A stretch of 21,803 bases of DNA from Gnetum montanum (taxonomy: Eukaryota > Streptophyta > Gnetopsida > Gnetales > Gnetaceae), in NCBI GenBank assembly GCA_015680685.1, contig MNCI01025195.1, positions 155,277-177,079 on the forward strand, in the 5' to 3' direction. Below, one piece after another: positions 1 to 11,116 of the stretch. Each line of letters begins with the position of its first letter. Positions within the stretch are counted from its first letter, which is position 1. The notes beneath the pieces are model-generated. The model saw nothing but the letters and a program-made list of their open reading frames with translations, was not told the origin of the DNA and searched no databases. The translations under genes were made by a program, and so were the position numbers.

Positions 1-632
1 GATGGTCATCTTGTTTAAGTCTCAGAAGTTTATGCAAATGTTTATACTTCCATTTTTCTTAGGAACAACTATGATGTTTGAAACTTAGTCATTGTAATCA
101 ACTACCTAGATGAAACCAGCTTTGTAAAGCTTAGTGATTTCATCATGAACTACCAACGCCACCTCAAGCTTCACTTTGCAAGATTTTTGTTTAACTGATT
201 ATATGTGAGGATTAAGAATAATGTTGTGTTATATTATGCAACGGATTTAGGCCCGAGATGTTCTCGTAGGACCATGCGAATGCCTTGACGTTATCGTTAA
301 GGACTTTAGAGATGCTTTGTTTGATTTGAGGCTCTAACAAAAAACTAAGTTTCAATGTCTTCGCCTCACATTTACATGTTACTATAGGGATTTTAATGAG
401 AAGATCCTTGATTATGTCACTTACCTCTAGGTCTAGAGCTCTAACTAGATGGTGTAGCTAGTCTAGAGATGTCTCTAAGGATGCTATGTTCGTGTCATAA
501 GTCATAGGCTCAAATTCTAGGAGCTTAGTGTTTATGCATCTTGTGGAACCACTGTAAGGTCTAATTAAGACTAAGTGTGAATAAAGACTCTCGTATGCAT
601 TCACTCTATAATCTTGCCAAAAATCCTACAAA
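1..632 (-). pseudogene. Ty3/gypsy pol: RT amino-terminal part (partial, runs off left edge)
   Basis: Read on the minus strand from 632 to 1, this encodes the linker and first part of a Ty3/gypsy reverse transcriptase, the enzyme that copies element RNA into DNA. Visible family features are a FAWSYE-type block at 286-251, the usual stretch ahead of RT in this lineage, then a GFI...VV...N-I-VVPKKNGS block at about 135-50 and a DLNK block near position 10. These are the first conserved RT boxes; the catalytic DD box lies off the left edge. The linker stays in one frame for about 110 codons with a single TAG. The RT part contains TAA and TAG stops and at least one frame change, so it is a relic. 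It lies on the same strand as the protease and gag at 6332-10019, in the correct gag-pro-RT order, and is probably the same element. Confidence 0.72.
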
Positions 633-1038
633 ACAAAAAAAAAATTCAAGTGGCACTTGTCTTAATAAGGAAAAATGCACAAAAGAAGGAAGACAATGTT
701 ATGAAAATTTTCTTAACTATGTAGTTGTTGGATCGAATAAGAAAGTATTTTAAAATAACATTGGAGCCTCAATTGGTCATAAAATTGTTAGTTTAAGGTT
801 GTAGTGAACCATAGTTTATGCAGGAGACATGGGTTTAAACAAGGCTTGGATGGTTTTAAATGTGAGGCAAAGCTAGATGTTTATTGGGTAATAAAAAAAA
901 TGCAAAAAATTTTCTAAGTATGGGGGCATTGGAAAGGTTAGAAAAATTTTCTAACTTTGGGTGTTACGCTTATCCCACGTTATGTGTGGAACATGGGACA
1001 AGCCCCAAGAGGGTGATGTGTCCTTCAACTTAGAAGGG

Positions 1039-1046
1039 TATAAATA
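1039..1046 (+). promoter_or_regulatory. TATA box (TATAAATA)
   Basis: A canonical plant TATA box, with a purine-rich, stop-rich leader starting about 30 bases downstream. At 1321-1329 a CAG|GTAAGGTG splice donor fits the end of a first non-coding exon. The site could drive the gene-like relic on the plus strand to its right, or be the promoter of an unrecognised LTR. Function is inferred from the motif and its context only. Confidence 0.4.
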
Positions 1047-1511
1047 AGGGTTTTACCATAGTCAAGCTATTATTTTCAAAGTTAAAGCAAATAGTCATTG
1101 AGTGTAGTGCGGCTGAGACTAAGGGAGACAAAGTGTAGCAACAACAAAGTGGAAGCTAGAGAGTAACAAAGAGAAAGAAGGAAGCAAGAGTGTGATAATT
1201 AATCATGATGTGCTATAGTAAATGAAAACACCTTGGCCTCACCAATGTGGATGAAGGAGAACACACATTGAGGCATCTTCCCATGGCATACATAGAGGAC
1301 TATAAGGAGACATTGTCAGCCAGGTAAGGTGCTACGCTCTCCCTTTGTGGTTTCATTTTCTTATTTCTTGTCTACTTTGGGATTTTGGAGTTTTGAGGGT
1401 GCCTACCTTGAGCACGGACAACCACCATTACTATGGATATCATGAGTCATAGCCAAGGAAGTGAGTGCATGTGATGCATTTTTTTTGTTTAGCTTTTTTG
1501 AGTTTTTTGCT

Positions 1512-1646
1512 ACGAGGGTTTGGTGTCCTACGCATGACATGGGACAAGGGTTTTCTTGACATCCCATGCATGGCACAAAATAAGCATTTCTTTGCATCCT
1601 ATGTGTAGTGTGGCACAAGGGTTTTCCTTGGCATCCCACATGCAGC
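1512..1646 (+). repeat. Degenerate 31-40-bp tandem repeat, four copies
   Basis: Four units start at 1512, 1544, 1575 and 1615. Each reads roughly ACAAGGGTTTTCTTGGCATCC followed by CATGCATGGC. Copies 2 and 4 are closest to each other; copies 1 and 3 are diverged and copy 3 is longer. It lies downstream of the leader/splice donor of the gene-like relic. No function is evident. Confidence 0.6.
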
Positions 1647-1824
1647 ACAAGATAGGGCTCAGCTGAGGTGACTTGAAGGCAGAAATAGAGTGTGAAAATC
1701 TAGGTAGGGTGACTATGAGGGTTACGGCTGTTATGCTATGGTACATTCCTAAGAGCATAACAAGAAGTTAGAGAAATTTTGATTTCTTGGCATCACACTT
1801 TATAGACAACATATTCAATATCTT

Positions 1825-2015
1825 ACACTCTGTAGTGAGCATACCCTACAATTTTTTTTTTAATTTTTGATAGTTGGACATTTTTGTGGTTGTTATAATT
1901 TGTGAGGGGCATAACCAACACTTAGAAAACATTTTGCAGTTAAGAAGCATAACCAACACTTTTAAAAAATTAGTTTTAAAAGTTACACTCTATGGGGAGC
2001 GTAACCAACAATTAG
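1825..2015 (+). repeat. Scattered copies of a GCATAACCAACA motif
   Basis: Four copies of a short motif resembling TACACTCTATGGGGAGC followed by RTAACCAACAA occur near 1827, 1895, 1938 and 1981. They are separated by T-rich filler. Spacing is uneven (about 66, 41 and 47 bases), so this may be an old tandem repeat or remains of LTR-like DNA. Confidence 0.4.
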
Positions 2016-5000
2016 TGGATTTTTTTATACAATGTAGATGTTAGTGCTGTGCCTTGTTGGGAACTAGGCATGTCAAATGTGTATGTCGACATCCCTTTCT
2101 AGTGGGGCTTTGTGGGGAAAGTTAAGATATTTTCTCTTAATCTGTTAAGTTTAATTTATATGCATGTTTTCATTTTTGTATCCAATGCTAACATTCTTCT
2201 TTTTTCACTATTATGGTCATAGGATATTACTAAAATCCATCCTCATTGTACCTGAGTTGGTGGGCATCTTGTGCTACATGAGTGAGCCTGTGCCTACACC
2301 AAACACACATGTAAGCCACCAAGTGATATGGTTTATGTTGGGTGCACAAGAATTCTAAAATTTTTTTTCTGCCACTTCATTGTGATGATATGGTCACACT
2401 TGGTGGTAGAAGTAGCAAGTGTCATAATGGAAACACTATTGCCCAAGGTGAACAAAGGCATTTTAAGGTTCATATCTAATGAGCCTACTGACAAAAAAGG
2501 AGTAGGAAGCTTAGGCCGGGGCTGCAAGGGCCTTAGGATTTTTTCCAAGATGTGGGAAATGCTTGAATTTTAGTGCTACAATAAGAGAAACACTTTCTTC
2601 ATTGTTTGACACCTACACACTCTTTTCTAAAACCCACCTAGGATGGTGTATTATGCTGGAGGGTGAGTCTCCTTATGATTTCTTATACTACTTATTAGAT
2701 TATGACTTAAGATGCTAACTACTCATGTCTATTTTCAGGTTTTCCATTGACATAGATGGCCTCCATGATGAAGAAAGGGTGTTAAAATTGACTCAAATTT
2801 CCCTATAGGAATTCTCATCTTTTGATAATTTTCCTATAGCAATGAATGGATAGATTAGGGTAGAATTAGTGGAACTCCCTCCTAGTGTTGAGCTTTTAGC
2901 TAGTTGGACGCTAAGTGGGCAACTGGCATACCAAGCATGGAGGAAGTTTCAATCCCACTACCACCATCCCACAGACCATTCATGCCATGTGAGTCATGTG
3001 TCATTTATTTTTATTCACTTTTTCTTTATTTTTCTCATGTTGCTAATTTTACCTTTGCTTATTGCAGTTGCAGATAAGTCAAGAGAAGTTACAGTGGTTT
3101 CTATAAGTCACACTAAGGCCACTCTCATCTTTAAATATGGGGAGGTTGAGAGTTCAAAACACTGGTTATGCTACAACACCCTAGTGGAGAAAGTAAGGAA
3201 TCTTCATGGGCTAGGCTTATGGACCTAATGGTCAAAATGATTGCCCTAATTGAATCCTTCACTAAGAGTGTCGATCACTTTAGCACATGGATTTGTAATG
3301 TGTGAGTGACCTTTGAAATTACAAATTAATTCTTTGTAGACTATTCAACATCCCCTTTGAGGGTCTCCTAGTTGCAGAAAAGATCAACAAATACCTAGAC
3401 CATAGAGGAAATGTTGAGTGGTTGGGCACTTCCAAGGTCCATAAAGGAATACCAATTAAGGAGGTGAAAGTACCTGTGGTCCAAAACCTCTACCTAGTCT
3501 TTTGTGCTCATGCATTTTCAAAGCTACTTTTCCAAGATTCTTAAGGTTGAGCAAGCTTGGGTGATGAAGGACATGATAGAGGAGGAGACACGGTACAACT
3601 GGGCCAATTACCTTGTCAACAACCTACATGCTCAAGTCATTAAGCTACGCCACAACCTCCAAGCATGATCACATGTGCACTTTGCTTTCTTCATAGCATG
3701 CCTAAGAAGGTTTGTAGATTTTTTGGTGATTCATGAGAATGGGTGGTAGGTGGTGTAAGACCACCACCAAATTTCTAGGCCATGGATTCGTTACCTATTT
3801 AACACCACATGGTCACAGGACACTTTGGAAGTGATTAGCGAGTCGTTTTTCGTAATGACTAGAGACAATGTAGGATGATCCTACTACACATGTGATAGTT
3901 CCAAGGAGGCCCCACCAACCAACACCAGAAATCCAGTGAGAGGAGTACAACTCATTGCCAAGATAGTAAGATCATCCAAAATAAAGATTAAGAAGCCACA
4001 TACAGGAGCCCGCACGTGAAGTGGAAGAGGGTGGCAAAAAACTCCAATTTAAGCTTCATAATGTGCACTCAAAAATTGTAAGTATGCATTATTTGATACT
4101 GCTATAATGTATCATGCTATATTACACTCATTATTGATCATTCTAAATTTAATTTATGTGACACAGGTAAGAGAACCCCTGTAGAAATAATGAAGCCCAT
4201 GGAGGATGATGTCCCTCAACCTGAGGGACAAATGGTAGAAAAAGAGGAATGTGAAGCTATCAAAGTGTTAAGGCAACTCAGGGAAGAAGTGTTGTACTTC
4301 AAAGGGGGTGAGTTTGAGAATTTTTTTGATGGTGTGTAGATGGATCATCCCCTCACTCTCACACCTACAAGCTTGTTGGGTAGGAGCTTTGCACTGTCAT
4401 TTTTTTTATTCTCCTTTTTTATTTGTTTCATTGCTATTTTTCTCCCTTCACCTTTTTTTATTTTTATTTTTTAACTTTCACACCCTTAGCTATTGTCTAT
4501 TTGATAATCACTAAGTGTGTTAGTTGCAGTAGTCAGTGTTTCCACTGAATGTTCAGCATCCACATCCACCTTCTACATGCAACCATGGATGAAGGCTTTG
4601 AATAAGTTTACCTTCATGCAAGGCATGGTGGATGATATGATAGATCATATAAAACAAATAGAACCTAAGATTGGTATGTCTATTTTTATTAATTTTTTCA
4701 TTTTTACCAATTTTTACTTGGTTCATGGCTAACATCATCTTGCTATTATGTAATGACAAATTCATAACTTAAGTGGAACCTGAATAGGGTAGTCTAGATT
4801 GATGTCATGCCTAATTTTTCCCATAAGGTGGAGCACGTGCCTCATCATGTATATGACAAGGAAAGAAAATTCATGTTGTACTCTATAAAAGCATTGGGGG
4901 AGTGCAGATGCATTAATGAGTACCTGTGGAAATGGGTGCAAGAGCTTTAGAAAAAGAGGGCAAGCTAGGAGGCAAAAATGAAGGACTTACAATCCCGCTA

Positions 5001-5971
5001 TGACTTCTTAGTGGCATGTGAAAAATTATATGGTAGCTGACACATGACCAAAATTAATTATATTAGGTATTGATTAGCTGTTCAAGGCAAGAATGAAGCC
5101 ACTTGTAAGGTGACTGAGCAACAACTGTAGATGGACCTATTAGCAAGAAAAAAATCAAGATTGGAAGGATTATAGAATGAAAGTGTACCAATGGGGCCAA
5201 ACTCAAAAGGATCACATGCACCACTATAAGCAAGAACATGAAGAATACCATAAAAACTACCAAGATGACTCTATGGAGTGTTGATGGCGAGAGATATTTC
5301 TTAATGCAATCAGTGCAACATAGGCTTATGCACTATTCACAAAAAACGTAGTGGTGAGTGAAACCTCAGAGAGATAGATCACTTTGCCTCCTAGAGAGGT
5401 CATCTCTACAAGGTTTTTACTAGGACCACGCTCATGGATGGCCATAGAAAAAGGGAAAACCCTTGTAGGTATTAACCTTGGCAAGGAGGACTGGCCATAG
5501 TTATCAAAGGAAAAAATCCTCCAACACCTAGAGGCTAGCCTCGATAGGATGCCCCTAGACATGGATGTGGATCCTTCTTAGGTTGGTTTGGTTTGCATTA
5601 GTTTTATTTACTTTATTTTAATGTTTTATGTTACCTCAATTTTTGGATAATTTATTGTTTTATTTTTATTTAATGCAGGTCCCAGGTGATGGTGCAGGAC
5701 CCAGTGAAGTAGTAGATGAAGAGGAAGAGCAAGCTCCCTAGCCCCCACCACACATTGTAGGCTAGAATGCCTAAAATATACCCCTACTATTGGGCAATTT
5801 TGTGCTTTTGGATATTTCATGTTCTAGATGTAAACTTGAACTATATATCTTATTGATAATTTAATAGAAATGTGACAATTATTTGCTTGTCATTTTGTTG
5901 TATTTTATGTAATGTTATTGTATCTTTGACTTGCGATTTAATTGATGCAATTAGGCCCTTGAGGGCCCTAT

Positions 5972-6110
5972 GCTAGTTTAAGGCCATGGCAGAAGGATCA
6001 TCGCTAGTTTAAGGTCATTTTGGTTCATTGCTAGTTTATGGTCATTTTGGGTCATTGCTAGTTTAAGGCCATTTCAATCCATTGCTAGTTTAACACTATT
6101 TTTGGCCATC
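5972..6110 (+). repeat. 27-bp minisatellite, five copies
   Basis: Units beginning GCTAGTTTAAGGCCATTTTG start at 5972, 6003, 6030, 6057 and 6084, giving periods of 31, 27, 27 and 27 bases. A more degenerate unit may continue near 6154-6180. It lies just beyond the last exon-like block of the plus-strand relic, inside the interval that splits the minus-strand retroelement. Confidence 0.8.
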
Positions 6111-6331
6111 ATGTAAAAGTGAGTTGGTTCCTACTTTTAGGCCTTGGTAGGCCATGCAATAGTTTATGGTATTTTCGAGCCATGTTATCTTTTTTTGAAA
6201 AATGCTAAAAAAAACTACATGATCTAAAGAAATGACATAACTAACACAGGATGTAAACAATAATGTAATCGTAATTGTATAGGCAAAGGAAAAAGGATAA
6301 GTGAAACATGCAGGTGAACTAACAGCATGCC

Positions 6332-7300
6332 TTAGTCACATAAGTATTTTCTAACCTGATGGGGAATAGGAGGTGTGTAGGGCCTAGGAGGCACAAGATG
6401 GTATTCTCCTAGAACTTCATCTATTGCACAAAAGGGCAATTCTACCCAAAGAGCTCCCTTAGGGAGGTTGCACATTTCACTTGGTTGTTTAAAATCAGCC
6501 AAACAACATTGACTTTCATTTTGAACAAGTGGTGCATCTTTAGAGAACTCTTCCTTTGACCCTTGTTCTATATCTACATTGTTGATGATTGGAGGGGCTA
6601 CATTGTCACCAAAGATCACCACCTCCCCACCCTCATAAGGCAAGTGGATCTCTTGGTGAATGGGTGAAGAAATGGTCCGAAGTTGGGCTAGCCAAGACCT
6701 CTCTAGAATTAGATTGAATTTATGCATTTCTTCAACCACAATGAATTCACCATTGATGGGGAATTACTCCTCTTTCACAAAATCTATTATGACTATTCCT
6801 TTTACAACCACACATGTTCCATTGAAGGATTTTAAGCACGTTGTTGTTGTTGACCTAATTTGGTCAACCAGGCCAAGCTTTTCAATGACAAAGAATGGGA
6901 TGACATTGGTTGCCACACCATCATCAACATGCATCTTGTGAATTTTATATTAGCCTACATGAATCATTATAAACATGGATTCACTAGTCACCTAACCCTT
7001 TTCAAGATCAACCTTAACTACCTCATCACGAAATGTCAAGGGTATTGACCTTAACTCTTAACTTGTGGGTGAAAACATTATAGTATGAATGGCCTTTTCA
7101 TTTGTTGGAATATCTTCCTTAACTAAAATAGATGTTATCATGTGAACCAAAGACTCGTGATGAGTAGCAAAAGTCATTATCAAGTCATACAAGATTAAGG
7201 TTATGTTCTTTTTCTTGAGAGCCTGCTTAACTTGTGCCAACATATTTAAGAAATATTTTTCACCATCTATTGTTTTGGTGGCTTTTACCTTATTCATGCA
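6332..7300 (-). pseudogene. Ty3/gypsy protease region (Tat/Ogre-like element)
   Basis: This is the aspartic protease that processes the Gag-Pol polyprotein. Read leftward from about 7300, a pre-protease segment rich in Lys (79 open codons at 7297-7058) is followed by the protease itself. The active-site segment at 6931-6897 reads HVDDGVATNVIP, in the position of the family's D-S/G-G-x-S motif, so the catalytic Asp appears kept. A flap-type FNGT segment follows, then a LERSWLAQL block near 6705-6675 matching the family's LGRPWL signature, and then an open stretch of 135 codons ending at 6332. At least two stops (near 7047 and 6760) break the full frame. It sits between gag on the right and the split interval on the left. 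Assignment to the Tat/Ogre type is inferred from domain order and motif style. Confidence 0.7.
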
Positions 7301-7848
7301 TCTGAATAGACAGATCTCCCAGGGAAGAGATTTAACCTTTGATTGTGTAGCGAGCTTTCAAGCCTCAACACTTGTCTATTGACTATTTGCATTTGTGTTG
7401 GCAGTCTAAGATAATGAGGCCATGAGGATGGCTGACAAGGAGGTGGGCTCAGGAGGACCTAGCTCCATGCATTCTCTAATCATTTTCTAAGTAAGATGTT
7501 CATTATGTCTCTTAGGATATGATTTTGAATGATCAGGATGTGATGTAGTTCCCACCACTAGACTCCAAGTAGGTAAGAGGTCTACACATCTCGACATCCT
7601 AATGACAAAAGATGTCTGGGTTACTGTCATCACAACGTGCTATGGAGCTCTAACCATCAAGTGTGTCATGAGTGCCCAAGGTGGTGCTTTGATGACAAAA
7701 TGGGACTACATCCTAGTTTACATTGAGGCCCCAACATCACTAGAGGACATACAGACCACAAATCGTTCACATGCTAGTTCTGTGTTGTCATCAACGCTAA
7801 TAGCATTGATGATGTAACCTACACTGTTGGCATTGAGGGGGTTCTTGT
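7301..7848 (-). pseudogene. Gag-protease linker of the minus-strand retroelement
   Basis: Between the zinc knuckle and the pre-protease segment, the minus strand keeps short open runs separated by stops and frame changes, for example about 40 codons between 7845 and 7720. Such Gag-Pol linkers vary greatly in this superfamily and carry no diagnostic motif here. The call rests on position only. Confidence 0.4.
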
Positions 7849-10019
7849 GAACATTCATTAATTATTTTTCTAGCTATACAAGACTACTTTCATCAAGGAC
7901 TAGTTTTCCTTGATCAATCATATGTTCATTGTCATCTTTCAATGCTAAGCAATAGTCTGTGTCATGGCCATACAATTGGTGATAGTTGCAGAACTAATCC
8001 AATCTAAAGTTTTTAGGGACTAGGGGCTCATTTGGGATAGTTTTAGAAGGCGTTTTAAGGATCTCACAATACCTCTCATGGTGTTTTTGTGTGTCCTTAG
8101 ACATTTTTTTATGCTAGATGTGCCTAGCACCAAGCAACTAATCCAAGAGCTCAAATAACTTAATGGACAAGGGGGTGTACTTTGAGCAATCCTTGTGCTC
8201 AAAGTTTGGCCTTTGGGGGGTCTGCCTTACTATTGCTGATGGTGTAGGCTGGTTGGTTCCCATAGTGCCAGAACTCAATGCCTTATTATTATTGGCTAGG
8301 GCCTTAGGCACCCTGGTTATTGGCTTAGTATTGTTGGGTTTGGCTTCATTGGCCATAGCTACAATAGTTGGTGTCACCTTCCCTTTTTCTTTGTCATTTT
8401 TTGTATGTGCATTTTTATAGGTCGCATAGGTTAGGTCCTTGCTGGCTTCCACCATGTCTTGTATGCTCTTCATTTGAGCAAAATATTGGCTAAGAGAATG
8501 TGGAACTAAGTAGTATAGTTTTGACTTGATAAAGTCATTTACTATACCCTTAAAGATAGCTAGAAGGTGAGTTTCTACTATCGGCTCACCAATTTCATTG
8601 AGGGAAGCAACAATGTTGTATAAATTTTTGTACTATCTCTAGCACCCCTTGCTTGATGTTCATTACTTGGTCTAAAGTGGCCTCGAGCTTCAAGTTATAC
8701 TTGAAGTGAGTTGTAAATTAGCTTAGTAGCTCCTATAAAGTTGATATGGAAGCTCTAGGAAGTGCATGGTACCAATCAAAAGCTTTGCTAGTTAGGGACA
8801 TGGCAAAGACATGGATGATTGCATGTGGATATGCTTGCAAAAGCAAGCATTTAGAATAGAAAGTTACTATGTTGGTGTTGGGGTCCTCCTCATCATTGTA
8901 TTTCATGAATTGAGGAAGTTGGACCCTAGGAGGTAGAGTTATTGGTAGGACCATAAGACTAATGGGGTCATCTTGATAGAAATCCATCACATGAACCATT
9001 TCTAAGTTGGCCACTTTAAGCTGCCTAACCTCCTTTGTGAGTGTTTGAATGAGTTGGAATGCTTGGTCCAAACTCAGGGATTTCATAGAGGGTTGTGCTA
9101 GTTGTGTTGCTAGTGGTGCTATCAGAGTAGCCCATAGCCTTGTTGTGGGTTGTGCCACCACATGTAATGCTTGTTGAGTCTGTTGTTGCATGTATTGTGG
9201 CATGTGTGATAGCTATGTTATAGGCACAAAGGCCATGATCAACCACATGGTTGAGGCTTGGGTTATTATTGGTGGTGCTATTGAGATGGCTAGGATGAAG
9301 GGCACATGACCTCTCTATGGCTAAGATATGAGCATCGTGTGCACATATGGTAGTGTCAGCATCATGGATGCCAACAAGGAAGGCTACATAGACTTTGAGG
9401 AGATGACAAAGGAAAAAGTGGTAGAAGGTCATGCACTTTGTTTCCCATGCAAGACTTGGTGTATAACTACCATAGGCATGGACTTAGGTTGTAGAAGTGT
9501 CATTTCTGCCTCAAAGAAGGCAAATGATTATGACTAGTGCAACAAAAAAGTGAAGGTAGCCTATTGGATAGAGGCATAAAATTGAACACCACTATTTGAA
9601 TAGGATTCAAGCTCCTCCTACCCATCCTATAGGGGCTCATCATAGTTTGATACCACATCTTGTTCTTTCAACCCACTTACCCTAATAAGTTGGTCTAGGA
9701 GCCACCTAAAGCTATCAATAAGTGGGATGAATGCATCAAGGATGGGAAGGAACTCCTTTCCATTTTGATGAATTATTTCAAAATTGTGCATCACTTCTAT
9801 TTCTTGGTGGTCTAAGGCTAGGCCCATATGAAGCTTCTCACAAAGGAAATTTTATCATTTGTCATCCAACACCCTATATTCAAGTGATTAGTTACACAAT
9901 CTAAGTGACTATCATTGTCGTTGTATAGGGCTGAGTAGTTGCTCAATGTCTCCCACCTATTAAACAAGATGAACTACTTCCATGATTAGGGTAGAGGTGG
10001 AAGTGTTTGCAAGATTCAT
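7849..10019 (-). pseudogene. Ty3/gypsy gag (Tat/Ogre-like element)
   Basis: Gag forms the particle that packages element RNA. The start is placed at the ATG at 10019 because an open N-terminal run begins there (MNLANTSTST). An open block lies at 9827-9627. The capsid core lies at 9203-8733, with a run like LPQFMKYNDEEDPNTNIVTF followed by FDWYHALP, the pattern of the retrotransposon gag family (target segment, then a W-x-x-x-LP block). The frame continues to about 8600. A Lys/Asn-rich basic region (8473-8138) precedes a zinc knuckle at 7990-7949. Several stops and frame changes make it non-functional, although its open blocks are longer than those of the plus-strand element, suggesting it is somewhat younger. 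Confidence 0.72.
7949..7990 (-). other. Intact CHHC zinc knuckle within gag
   Basis: The segment CNYHQLYGHDTDYC has C-x2-H-x4-H-x4-C spacing, followed by a LKDDNEHMIDQGKL-type tail. This matches the nucleic-acid-binding knuckle typical of plant Tat/Athila-type Gag proteins. All four ligands are present, unlike the zinc site of the plus-strand integrase. Confidence 0.7.
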
Positions 10020-10822
10020 GTTTCTGTGTAGAAAAACATAAAAAAGAAGGTGTTAACAAAAATGTTCAAGTGTAGAACACGTTAAAAAGAATGGCTAAGT
10101 ATGCAAACTATGAAAATAGGCCAAAAATGACTAACTCTAGAAATGTTGTGAAAAAGTAACTAACTTTGGTGTTACACTTGTTACAATTTGAGGAAATTAT
10201 ATACTTTGAAGGGTTGTTATTCTCTCCAAAACACTTAGAGCTTGACACGATGAACACAGTTGGGGTTTTTCTCCTATGTGGTTCTAAGGGAACCAACAAC
10301 TAGGACCAGTCTACACCAACCAAAACACAGAAAACTCTAGTGCTAGCCTATGATCCAGTTACTACCATGGTAGGTCCATAGGGGTGTTATGTCTATGCTA
10401 GTTTGCCACTAGTGATGAAGGTGTAGAGAGCATGTAGGACTACCCTTGAACACAGAAGGAATGGAAGGTCCTCCTTCTAGTGCAAAAAGTTGTGATGTCT
10501 GAAAACATTGGTGGCTGGAACACTGAGAGGTTGGGAAGCATACAGCCTAACCCTGAATCCATATGAGGTCCATGCTAAGGAAATGAAAATGAGGTTCCTT
10601 GAATGGTCTGGTAAATCAAACAAGGACTTACATGATGTTAGAATGATCGTTTATAAGAAGGGTTTATAGTGTGTTACGTGCGGACACTGGGACTAGCTAA
10701 TCCAAAGTGTAATAGTATGTCCCGACCCAAAAATAGTGATGTGAGTGTGCAAATATGTATCAAATAGTAGAAAAATGTGAGTTATGCTTAATATCAAAGA
10801 AAAATTCTTAGAAAAGAAATGA
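10020..10822. other. Leader/LTR-like DNA upstream of the minus-strand gag, unassigned
   Basis: This is where the 5' leader and LTR of the minus-strand element would be expected. I could not define an LTR border or a clear primer-binding site. A segment at 10160-10180 (CTAACTTTGG-TGTTAC) resembles one at 952-972. On the plus strand a short open run at about 10500-10668 has no recognised family. Minus-strand GGGTCGGGACAT near 10730 looks like the kind of sequence seen near LTR ends, but this is weak. Confidence 0.3.
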
Positions 10823-10823
10823 N

Positions 10824-11116
10824 CGGAAATTATTCTAAATCTAGAATGGTAAAACTACCATAGTTTGGCTAAGGGTCTAGATCTAGATGATTGAATAAGG
10901 GAAAGATGCCTCTTATTTATAGACACATCAGTAGTTTGCATTTCTTTTACACCCCTCATTGGTCCCCAAAATTGTCCCTATGCTTGACCCTACTCAAAAG
11001 AGGAGAAGATGTAGTCCCAAAGTGTCACCTCCGAGTTGCATTATCTTTGCACTATTTGTAGATACATTGTGGCCTCTCAAACTCTAGCACATGTAGTTTG
11101 GGTAGTGTAGTCATAA
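10824..11116 (+). repeat. Inverted-repeat arm 1 (293 bp)
   Basis: By eye this is the exact reverse complement of 11309-11601 over all 293 bases. A single N lies at 10823, immediately outside the arm. The minus strand of this arm carries a TATA box at 10921-10914 matching that of LTR A. The arm probably represents LTR DNA in reverse, or a contig end joined in the wrong orientation. Confidence 0.95.

Larger units (their letters stand above)
1039..5770 (+). pseudogene. Degenerate multi-exon gene-like relic, family not recognised
   Basis: Several protein-like open blocks lie in order on the plus strand, each with splice-like borders. They are: a leader ending in CAG|GTAAGG at 1323; a block at about 2742-3230; a block from TTTGTAG|A at 3340 to about 3700 (with a one-base frame break near 3527 and a run containing EEETRYNWANYLV); an acidic block at 4169-4306; a block from TTGCAG at 4530 to TTG|GTATGT at 4673; a Lys/Glu-rich block at about 4788-5032; a block at about 5090-5577; and a last acidic, Pro-rich block after AATGCAG at 5679. 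In-frame stops are mostly TAG/TAA at plausible Gln positions. I do not recognise the family. A transposon-associated plant protein (plant mobile domain or similar) or an antisense extra ORF of a retroelement are possibilities, not identifications. Exon borders are by-eye guesses. Confidence 0.35.
633..6354 (-). other. Interval separating protease from RT (candidate intron or nested insertion)
   Basis: No protease, RT or gag similarity is visible here on the minus strand, although protease ends just to the right and RT starts just to the left. Its minus-strand borders look like splice sites: CAG|GTTAGA at about 6357-6349, and a run of T followed by GTTTTGTAG|GAT ending at 633. Both borders fall between whole codons in the same phase. 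Ogre elements of the Tat lineage are known to carry a spliced intron between protease and RT, but usually of a few hundred bases, not 5.7 kb. The alternative is an insertion of unrelated DNA. I found no clear target-site duplication or terminal repeats, though degenerate ones could be missed by eye. Confidence 0.4.

Noticed and set aside
5326-5562. 78-codon minus-strand open frame
   Set aside because: The opposite strand has a more protein-like reading whose stops fall at plausible Gln positions; this one is probably its shadow.
8163-8420. 85-codon plus-strand open frame, hydrophobic
   Set aside because: It lies opposite the basic tail of the minus-strand gag and has no independent protein signature; its hydrophobic look comes from reading Lys/Asn-rich coding on the wrong strand.
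9025-9432. 135-codon minus-strand open frame rich in Thr and His
   Set aside because: The neighbouring frame carries the recognisable gag continuation; this one is out of frame with the capsid core.
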